The notes under the pieces are model-generated. The model was not told the origin of the DNA. It ran no database searches and saw only the letters and a list, made by a program, of their open reading frames with translations. Shown piece after piece: positions 42,986-51,727 of a DNA stretch of 64,000 nt (positions within the stretch are counted from its first letter, which is position 1; each line of letters starts with the position of its first letter). The position numbers and the translations under genes were made by a program. The DNA is taken from positions 62,001 through 126,000 of the forward strand of contig JABANP010000013.1 in the NCBI GenBank assembly GCA_013115135.1, given 5' to 3'. Source of the stretch: Perkinsus olseni (Eukaryota > Perkinsozoa > Perkinsida > Perkinsidae).

Positions 42986-44905
42986 AGATCAAATTTTACA
43001 CAAGATTTCTGAAACCTTGTTGCGACATACGGATTGAGGATACAACGACGGCAAATCATGCACTACTCACCCGTCACGTGTCCAAACTTCGGCAATTATT
43101 TGTGGGTTCAAAGTCCCTCCAACAGCCATAGCCTGGTCTAGCTCCACCTTCGTAACATAACCAATCCTCATCGCATTACCCTCAGACGGAACGAATCTTG
43201 AAGAAAAAACCGACCGTCGGTACAAGACATGGTCGCTGAACAGCTCACCGTCTGAAGAGTATCATCATATCACCACCATTAAGTTCCGCCATATCGGTGG
43301 GATTGAAGGAACGATTGGACTGAAGTCGGAGGTTCATCGTCCAAATTCGAGATTGATTCTCTCAGGGCAGTGCGGATCGAGGAGATTACGGACCTTCACC
43401 GTAGACGGGAAAGACAATCAAATTGGACTACCTCGACATAGAAGCGCTTGGTGTCGTTGGAGGTCTCATTATAAGCCCAACCAGGAAGGACTATCCTGCC
43501 TTGTGGGTCAGCCGTGGGGGCCGAAGAGTTGGACGGATCCTCACACAACATTAGTAATAGTCCGTCGATGCCTGCTGTTGGACCTGATGTACCTCAAGAT
43601 GCCTACGAGGCCCCCAAGATACGTTGCTTGAGTATTGCTTCCAACCCCCTCCTTCTAGGGCATTCACTGAACAAATGAGAAACGTTGAGGTTGACGCTTG
43701 CACGTGACTCGGTTCCATTGGGGAATCTGAATATCATCAACCGACATGGCAAAGAACGCAATTCAAAAGGTGAACTCACTCCAGCACTCTGTGGACCTTC
43801 TCGTAACTAACGTAAAGCTGCCCTCTGCCACAACCCTCATACGAGCCATTGATGGTCAACCCTTCCGCATCACCTGCAGAGCGCAGTGTCATACGCCCCC
43901 AGATCCTAATCAGGCGAGCATTCCAAGGGAGCTACGGGAACATCCCGTCGGGATGAGCTTGACACTTGCGGTATTCTCCTTGACTGAAGTGCCCTTAACA
44001 ACTCCCAAAAGTCCGCTTAAGATGAGGAGTATCAACTTGATGGTAATCAGCCTCTGCCATTAAAACCCGACTGCGCACCCTCGCCCCACTGCTCTACTAA
44101 GGACGTTTGACTCATCTTAGTTTCCAACCGACCCTCTACGAATTGCTTCAGAGTGTGCTCATCGAACGACATCCAGCGATCGCGTTAGTCTCGTATCCCA
44201 GCAACAGAAATTAGTATGATGATCAGAATTACCCCTTACCTGGGTCGGAGTCAAACGGTATGATCTGCCCCTGAGGGTCACGCATCGGATATATCATAGC
44301 TTCGGTCACGTTATACTCGTCACCCACAGTCGAGGAAAGATTCATGGCGGCGAAGATCCTGACAGAGTAGGCATCGGGTCAAGATGCTGAGTCGTTCACC
44401 CCCTCCTGTGAGCAAGCCAATGATACTCGATTCTGTCAATAGCTAAACATCCCTGCCCGTCGAATGGCCGTCCAAACGCTGCTCACCCGCTGTCAGAGAT
44501 GGTGAGTATTTCCGAGCCATTCTGTGATACAATAATAGAGCTGAGGCCACCGAACTGAGATCCATTGGCAACGGTGTCCCGGAGCCTCATCGTCAGAATA
44601 TGTTTCAAAGTGCCTGCAAACAAATAGGACTGCACGATCTGGGGGGATCTAACCCGATCCGGGTATGTCTCCCAAGGTCATTGACACGTTCAAACCGGTA
44701 AACTCGATGATGTATGATCAACAAGGCGACCCCTCACCTATAGAAGACGTGATGGTATCTTCTGTACTGCCATTCCGCAAAGGGCAACCTCCACCGATTG
44801 AGTCGTACAACCGTCTTCTGGCCCACAACAGCACTCAGTAGGGCTGCAAAAAGTTGCAGTTGACAAAAGAAAACATAATACCAATCTTGGAGGAAGCAAA
44901 ATGCC

Positions 44906-45748
44906 TTTTCCCGACACCGTCGAGCTGCGCTGGACAGTACCCACCATCTGAACTTGAGATTCTCAACCCTGTTTTCGCCGAGTCAAAAAACTCAAATGCG
45001 TGAACCGAGCTAAATTGAAACAATCTTTAAGGGGCGGGTACTGCATACGTCCAGCGGCAGAAGTTTTCAGGTGAAACACGCTCGGGCTCTACGGATGCTA
45101 TCATGGGCACTTCCAACTGAGACGGCGGAAGCACTCGAGCATCCCGGAGAGAGTTAAAGATAGCATCCATCCACAGAGACTTCGGGCCCAAGTCTTCGGT
45201 CTAATCAACTTATACTGTGCGGTCCGCACGGAGCGAATAATGCAACTCCAAATCCGATAGGAAAAGGAGCCAACTCGACTGAGGGCACGATGCTCGACCT
45301 GGGAGGCTACTCGTCGTGTATATTCCAGAACATGCTGTATACGGCAAGTCGGCACGCGTTGGTAAATTGCAATAAATTGGGGCGGGCACCTCATCACATG
45401 TCTGATGATGAGCATGACCGTCTGGAACGAACTCTCAGTTTCAATCCAGCTGAATATCCATCGAACCTCATTTCACTACGGAACTTAGCAGATAGTCACA
45501 CCTAAATACTTGTTATCGATCTGAACCGATAAAGCCTTAAAGGTCCCACCTTAAACCGCTAGGAACGCAGCAGCGACTACAGTTCTGAGGCTCGCTAGCC
45601 ACCGGTGGCCATGGACGCAAAATGCGTCTTTCTTCCTTCAACCGTGTAACAACACTATGAACTCAACAACAGACGGCAGGTCGCTTTCGTTCCTGCAAGC
45701 TACTCCGCCTTCTCAAGTGCCGAGAGTTGACCAGTAAGAAGAAGAAAC
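44906..45748. other. Intergenic between phytase-like copy C and ribosomal P2
   Basis: Frames on both strands are open here (45101-45415 minus, 45290-45505 plus, the latter ending SDDEHDRLERTLSFNPAEYP), but neither has a recognised motif. No gene is called. Confidence 0.4.
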
Positions 45749-46501
45749 TTAATCGAAGAGATCGAAGCCCATGTCCTCATCTTCCTCCTCTTCCTCCTCC
45801 TCAGGGGCGGCGGCCTTCTCCTCCTCAGCAGCGGGGGCGGCACCAGCGGCGGAAGCGCCTGACGTAGGAAAGACATATGACCGAATCGATCGACAGGGGT
45901 ACGATCAGCGTAGGGAAGCATCTCAGTATTAGCATGGATATCAAAGGTCAGCACATAGTGCTACTAAGGTTGATAGTATCTTATCATCATAGACATTGTC
46001 ACCTCAAAAAGATACGTCAGAATTAGCATGGTAATTGGTCCGCAGCTGTTTTGCTAGGACGGGGGCATTTCTTTCTTCATCACTCGCATCGGTGACGTTA
46101 AACCAAGGTAAGCGAATAGCATGGTGATGACGTTCAAGTAGTACTACCAGCAGCGGGAGCGGCACCAGCGCAGGCGGAGAGCTTCTCCTTGCCCTCCTTG
46201 ATGACGGCAGCGATGTCCTTGCCCTCGAGCTGGCTCACGAGGGACTTGATCTGCTCCTCGTCAACGGGGGCGCTCACAGACTCGAGAATCTTCTTCACCT
46301 GACCATCAAATAGCGATACATATTAATCTCTAAGAGGTCGATCCTCAGCGCATGCCCTAATGCTAACCTATTCTGCATCTCACTCGCTCCGACCTAAAGA
46401 TACCCACAGAGAAGGAGGCCCATTATTACATCGGCCTCACTGGGAGACTCCTGACCGGCCACGTAGGCCATGCAGTAGGCGGCGGCAACTTTCAAAGACA
46501 T
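45749..46501 (-). CDS. RPLP2: 60S acidic ribosomal protein P2
   Basis: A three-exon minus-strand gene for the lateral-stalk protein that recruits elongation factors to the ribosome. ATG 46501 opens MSLKVAAAYCMAYVAGQESP followed by SEADV, typical of P2. Exon 2 (about 46300-46155) reads VKKILESVSAPVDEEQIKSL and VSQLEGKDIAAVIKEGKEKL. Exon 3 has the Ala/Gly hinge, a Glu-rich stretch and the universal acidic tail DEDMGFDLFD, stop at 45749. The dimerisation helices, flexible hinge and conserved C-terminal peptide are all present and length is normal, so it should be functional. Intron 2 (about 45.87-46.15 kb) shares a short motif with the spacer at 40.13 kb. No ribosomal-protein neighbour is in the window. 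Confidence 0.95.
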
Positions 46502-47067
46502 TGTATGGGGGAACGAACCTCAGCAGGTGGAAATCTGGGCGCCGCCACAGAGCGCGGCGAGTTGATCGATTATCACAGAATTAGCTAGGGCGCACCTTCC
46601 CCTCCTCCGGACGCCTCCCGCCCTGTAGGCCCGCGCCAACACACCCACACACACTCGGCATGTATCAGGGAGGCAACAATCGTAGTAACGGATACTCTAA
46701 GAGATCATCTCGCGGAATGGTTCCAGCGGCTTCGAGTCAAGCTACCCTATCGAGTAGGAAGAGACGAGATTGTTGGAGTGAACTCGACAGCTCATCGAGC
46801 CCGTCTCATGAAGAGATGTAGCGTGTCGCTACTTGTGACGGAGGGCGGCTACCGAGGGGGTTGGCGGGAACATCAGCAGCATAACGGCCAAGCACACTAC
46901 ACTTGTAGCTCATCATAATCGCCGAGAAGGTTTGGCGGTCGAGTACACTCGGAGATGCTCGCCTACTAAATGATTCCTCGGTTGACTGTTGATAACGAAA
47001 ACTTTGTTAAGCTTTTGATGCAACTCGAAGTGTACGCAAGACGGGCATGAGTCGGCATTAGATACGT
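46502..47067. other. Intergenic, no gene seen
   Basis: Promoter side of the P2 gene and downstream of the JmjC-like gene. No clear core promoter element, RNA gene or ORF. Confidence 0.5.
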
Positions 47068-49189
47068 TCACAGCTCATCGTCAACATGCGGCCGACTTGC
47101 CAAATACTCATCGAAGATCGCAGCTTCAAATTCGTCAATCCTATCGGTCAAAGGATACCTAATGATGATCACGGAACTTCTCTGGGACTGGTCTGCTGTT
47201 GTAATCACTTGGGGAAGTAGTGTAGCGACCGAGCTGCCACTGGGGTTTGCTGCAGTACCCTCATCTCTACCTCATGCCAATGCAGGAAGGTCCGAGTGAT
47301 CTCCTCTGGACTGGCCTTCCCATCTCCATCTGGCAAGCCATCATCACCACCACCACCGGCGACCTCGGCAGCATCTTTCTACTACTACCAATGTCGTGGA
47401 ACAGGTTGTATGGGTCGACACCGAGTGCGATAGACTCTCTCGTCCAGCCAGTGGTCAATGGACCGGGCCCCTTCTCGGATAGGTGCTTCGGGAGCATCTC
47501 CGCAAAGGTACGAGGAGCGGTCGCGTTATAAGAAGAGGCCCTGACAGATGTTGTTATTGAACCCATGGACTCCTCTTCACAATACATACGCTTCAGAAGT
47601 GACGGTGATTACGAAAGTAGTGGGAGTGCAAAGCAACGTGCCTACCCTCCTAGGCCGATAAAAGGAAAACTCTTCATTGACGGGGCAAGGTAGCCACCCG
47701 ACGCCTGAGGACAGACACTTGTGGAGTTTCGGTAAAACTTCATCATGAGCGGCAGCTGACTAGATCCAGCAGTAGTCGCCACATATTCCTCCCATCGCCC
47801 GCCTTCCTTATAGCCGCCATACGACGTCTATAATACCCAAACGGCAGAGGGTTGTCGAACTGTACAGTCAACGAGGCCACGCAGCCTCGGGGCGCATCCA
47901 CACTCCGACCTGTCTCATGAATGATACCTGAAGAGTTCATTAGAAGCTGCAGCCCTCGTCTTCATCATCAGCACCTGGGGGTATGAATATGCCGTCTCCC
48001 TCACTGATAGTAACCTCAACTTCCGGGGCCCACTGGAAGGGTGTCGAGTCATAAAGATGCGCCCGTAGTGTGGCATGAGGGAACTCAGGCATCGACGCTA
48101 ACCTCCAGATCCTCTCGCCCGATAACTGGAACTGAAGGCTCAATCTCATCAGCCCCAGCAGCCTCCTTCCGTCAGACTTACTGCCGCGGTAGCCTGCGGA
48201 TGGGAGTCGGCGTGAGCCTTCGCGCCAGACCCCTCAGGCGTGAACCAAATCTCGCTACCGACTAAGTTGAATCCATCGACCGACCTCACAACACGCCACA
48301 GACTACTTTCGAAAAGATTCTCATTCCCCTGGGTTGGCATGAACTCAGGGAGCCTAGTGGACTCGGAGATCCACCTGCGCGCCTTCGGATGAGCACCCAA
48401 CGTATCGCGGACGGCCCAGTACGAGTCGGCTAGCATGATATCAGAGGAGAAGTTTGTCGAGCATATAAATCGAGGTGACTGATGCCTCCGCCTCGCCCGT
48501 CATGCTCAGCTTGCAGGTGATGTCGTTGTGGTACGCGGGGTTGCTAGGGAATGGCCGATAACGGGCAGCAAGTGTAGCGATTTCTGTGGCAATGAACACC
48601 TCCAGGGCATAGAAATAGAGAAGCTGTACGGAGACGAGGACGGCACGTGAGGGCCTCCAACGGCCTCGGCCGAAGTCCACAGCGGCCAGTAGATTTGTAC
48701 CGCTGTATAACGATGAGTGTTGGGATAAGCCTAATAGGACGACTGCAGATGGGCAGACTTCCCCTCGGTAACCGAACAGTCCTTGGGTCAGTGCTGAGCC
48801 TTTCGAAGGTACTCGACTATTCCACCTAATGGCAGCTAGAGGTGTCAGAATACATCACTGACCTTCCATTCACGCCGGTTCGTGACCATGATGCTTGCCA
48901 AGTCGTACTACTGTCATTCCTACACCATCTCAGTAACCTAACCCGTATTTTCTGCTCAACAGGTAAGTCGTGATTTCGTTGGAGACATCGAAAGACTGTA
49001 GGTCCCTCGATCGAATCATCGTGAGTATTCGCTCGTGCTCATCTTCGTCAACTATCGTTCCCCTCCTCTACCCAGTCCATCCGGATCGAAGCGTAGATGG
49101 CGTAAGATTTGAGCCTCTCGTTGTGATGTCACCTCCAAGGCGGCCGCAAGCCCGAGTAATATCTTCATTTTGTCAACAGCTGTCGACAT
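47068..49189 (-). CDS. JmjC/cupin-like (2-oxoglutarate-Fe(II) oxygenase fold) protein
   Basis: Multi-exon. ATG 49189 (MSTAVDKMKILLGLAAALE) and the exon VDEDEHERILTMIRSRDLQ with VSNEITTYL are probable 5' exons; the start is tentative. Exons at 48.7-48.15 kb hold hydrophobic LVSVQLLYFYALEVFIATE and SVDGFNLVGSEIWFTPEGSG with AKAHADSHPQATAA, which splices over a 50-nt intron to FQLSGERIWRLASMPEFP and ISEGDGIFIPPG. Next come GIIHETGRSVDAPRGCVASL and TVQFDNPLPFGYYRRR, then NEEFSFYRPRR, ATAPRTFAEMLPKHLSEKG, and a terminal exon RIDEFEAAIFDEYLASRPHV ending at 47068. HAD (HxD) and the later HET His match the metal-binding triad of JmjC/cupin_8 proteins, and GDGIFIPPG matches their turn before the distal His. 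A hydrophobic region before the domain suggests membrane association. Substrate is unknown. Confidence 0.65.
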
Positions 49190-49270
49190 ACAGTCCAGCA
49201 CCCCCCTTAAGAAAGTCAAGAGGAGCAAGATTTTGCTACTGGACAATAAGGTCCCCAGAATGGAGGGCGA

Positions 49271-49349
49271 GTCCCGATGCCGGGGTTTGAACCCCCAGCC
49301 TTTGGCATGTGATGAGAACACAGCTTCCTATTGAACCAGAGAAACTGCA
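49271..49349 (-). tRNA. tRNA-Glu-like sequence, degenerate (probable pseudogene)
   Basis: On the minus strand a tRNA-sized stretch has a D-arm-like TGGTTCAATAGG, an anticodon stem-loop TGTG-TTCTCAT-CACA whose loop would present CTC (Glu), and a T-arm TGGGG-GTTCAAA-CCCCG. The acceptor ends do not pair (3' side GCATCGG, 5' side CAGTTTC). It is therefore likely a tRNA-derived pseudogene or SINE-like copy and not a working tRNA. Confidence 0.45.
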
Positions 49350-49479
49350 ATGACGACGCGACAATTGTGAGATGATTTCCTCAATTGTACAACAACACGC
49401 TCAGACCTAGAGCGCGTATACAAGACGACCGCCGGTCCTGAGGATGGAATCTTAGGTTGAAGCTAGTCAAACGCAAGTA

Positions 49480-51183
49480 CTACCTCAACTTTTTACACCA
49501 CAGATAGAGATAGTCGGCGCAGAATACTGTGTGGAGAAGATCCGCCATGAACAAACACAAGAAATGCTCACCCTGACAGAGAAAATGCATCCCGCGGGAT
49601 TCGAACCAGAGACCTTTCCCACCTGCATGTAGAGTACTCCCCAGAAGACCATCCGCACTGCTCGTGAGATGACCAACAATCCGACATAGTGTGAAGTTAT
49701 CGGCTCGATCTGAGGCGAGTCACCACAACAGCTCAGAGAATCTGGCCCCATGCGAATCAGTTTTCTCCAATTCTCGTGCAGCGGTAGAGTCGAACGCGTC
49801 ATGCTACCAAGTCGCTCAAAGTCTGGAGCCCTCACTGGGCTCGAGATGGCTGCGGCAACTCGTGAGCTCCACCGAGGACTTCTCCATGTGCATCAAGTTG
49901 AGTGCATCCCTGTTATTACATCCATCATCTTCCTCATTAACCATAATTGTGGTATGAGACCCATCGCCTCGATGTACATTGTGAATGATACCAACACCTG
50001 ATGAACACAGTAGGCCGACCATCGAACACATGCCCGAAGTTCCCCTATCGAGATGGAGAGTCTGAGGATGTTTTCACACCTTCTGAAAACCCTCCAAACG
50101 AGTATCGAAAATGATACCACGAAGAAAGGTCACTCAAGCAAGGATTCTCCCCAAACACCCGATCATCAGCGGGTACGTGGATTCGGTAGGTTATAACCCT
50201 AAGGGTGGTGCAACGTGAAAGACGTAATTCAAAAATATTATCGGCCTGACTTCGTGAAGGTGGTCTAAAGTTATACGTTGGGAACCGGCAAAGCCCGCGA
50301 AAGTACTAGCAGGGAATGATTGACGTCAAGCGGGCTTCGGAATTGAGCCAAGCGCCATTCAAACCCCCTAACCTTAAAGTCTCAGTCTTAGTGGCTCAAT
50401 AGTTGCAAATTACTTCATCTACGATGCGCGTAGCCTCGAAGGCTGTCCCTTCATTACCTGCCCGGATACCCATTCATACCCCGGATGAAATAGGAAAGCT
50501 AGAAGTAGTGCTACTAGTGCTAATACTGGGGCCCGAAGGTATCGGGGGGCGTGCATGGTGGTAGTATACCAGTAACTAAAGTAGCGGAAGGTGTGGTATA
50601 GGAAGAATCACGCGTACACTTCAGAAATGAATACTCATAACCGGGAGACAACCGACGTGATTGCCCTATGGCATTTGTCGCTATCTGTCCACTTATATTC
50701 TCTACAAGATTTTTTCAAAGTCCGCCAAAGTCTTCCAGATTTTTCGATATCTCTTAGGTCTGTTGAGAGTCACACAGCCAAGTCAGCATTGGATGATCAT
50801 GTTTCGCCTAGTGTACGGTTGTTGAACGATAACCTCGTGCGGGTATGGTTCCGGGCCTCGGCACATGTTACGACTGGTCGTCTTGCATGTAACAATAGTA
50901 GCAGAGTGCTATCTGGACGGCTAAATTAAACCACAGCTCGAGATAAGAGAACCATGTCTCCACCAATCGCGTGTCCATCATCCATATGAACCGTGACAGT
51001 GTGCCTGAGAAGGGCCATCCAGAGACCGGACTGCCTTGGCGAGGTATTACCCATCAGGAAGCAGACCTGCGTGTCGATCGACAGGCCGTAGATGTTCTTC
51101 ATAGTGGATATCCTGTATAACAGCAGAAGTGCTGCTGCCAACTGTATACCGTATCCAAGCTCAAAGAGGAAGACGTCTTCCAT
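49480..51183 (-). CDS. ER lumen protein-retaining receptor (ERD2/KDEL receptor) family
   Basis: A multi-exon minus-strand gene for a seven-span membrane protein related to the Golgi-to-ER retrieval receptor for KDEL-type ligands. From ATG 51183 exon 1 reads LFELGYGIQLAAALLLLYRI, then STMKNIYGLSIDTQVCFLM. Exon 2 reads RFIWMMDTRLVETWFSYLEL followed by a hydrophobic span. A further exon has YLRAPVLALVALLLAFLFHP. The next reads FTMYIEAMGLIPQLWLM, matching the ERD2 motif YLESVAILPQL, and then ITSHYVGLLVISRAVRMVF (TSHY motif). A 50-nt T-arm-like intron follows, and the last exon GEHFLCLFMADLLHTVFCAD ends YLYLWCKKLR at 49480. Spans and motif order fit the family, while the sequence is divergent as in alveolates. 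Whether it binds a KDEL-like signal cannot be told from here. Upstream exons may exist (51.2-51.7 kb). Confidence 0.72.
49573..49622 (-). repeat. tRNA T-arm-like short intron in the ERD2 family gene (12)
   Basis: A 50-nt intron, GTGGGAAA to CTGTCAG, core TCTCTGGTTCGAATCCCG on the gene strand. It joins FWGVLYMQ to GEHFLCLF, so the element family is not limited to TOR. Confidence 0.83.
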
Positions 51184-51441
51184 TAGGAAAAGGAGGTACA
51201 ATGATAAAAGCAAGGAAAGCAAAAAACCTGCGTGAAGAGTGTCGTCGTGGTGGAGACGCCAGCAGCAGGTTATCACGTACTTTTGGGATACACAACGCAG
51301 ATACGATCCAAGTGAATGCGGACGACAGAGAGCCGCTGCCCTTCCTGAGCAGACTCCCTCCACCGACCAAAGGTGAGAACGCTAGTTCCCACTATCACGA
51401 CGGTGACTTCCATAATAGTGATACCATCTTGGCCTGTTGAC

Positions 51442-51482
51442 CTGTTGGCTGTCATGAGAGAGTGCGGTTCGACTCCCCCTAC
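51442..51482 (+). repeat. Candidate tRNA T-arm-like short intron (14)
   Basis: A 41-nt candidate on the minus strand, GTAGGGGG to CCAACAG, with TGCGGTTCGACTCCCCC on the plus strand. It would lie in a 5' exon or UTR of the ERD2 family gene; exon phase around it is not resolved. Confidence 0.45.
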
Positions 51483-51727
51483 TAGCTCCTTTTTGCATAC
51501 ACTAGAACTAAAATCACCGAAAATGGATGAAACGGAAGATTCTCGAATGATACGACGACGAGGACGATGATGATGGAGATGATGATGATAACAAGCCTCG
51601 AGGGAATTCAGTAAAATATACCTTTTCGTAATAATACCAAATCGATCACAAAATCGATTTGATACGTCTGTACAAGATATGCTTCGATAATCGCGAGCAA
51701 AGATTCCACCCGCACTGCGAAAGATAT

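Larger units (their letters stand above)
41142..44905 (-). pseudogene. Phytase-like secreted protein, copy C, probably disrupted
   Basis: Exons correspond one to one with copy B: a leader LFAALLSAVVGQKTVVRLN, exon 2 LRLRDTVANGSQFGGLSSII, then DEYNVTEAMIYPMRDPQGQI, AEGLTINGSYEGCGRGQLYV, FPNGTESRASVNLNVSHLF, FNPTDMAELNGGDMMILFRR, MRIGYVTKVELDQAMAVGG, YNIDNEEGLAVREDPMTGR and QKTLLSIFEWTAAAGSTTP, with the stop at 41142. In exon 1 one extra T (near 44780) relative to copy B shifts the frame before the splice site. No clean in-frame ATG precedes the leader. The intron at about 41.48-43.06 kb is roughly 1 kb longer than in copy B and carries plus-strand ORFs. The copy therefore looks like a recent duplicate that has lost its start. 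Sequencing error at the extra T cannot be excluded. Confidence 0.6.
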
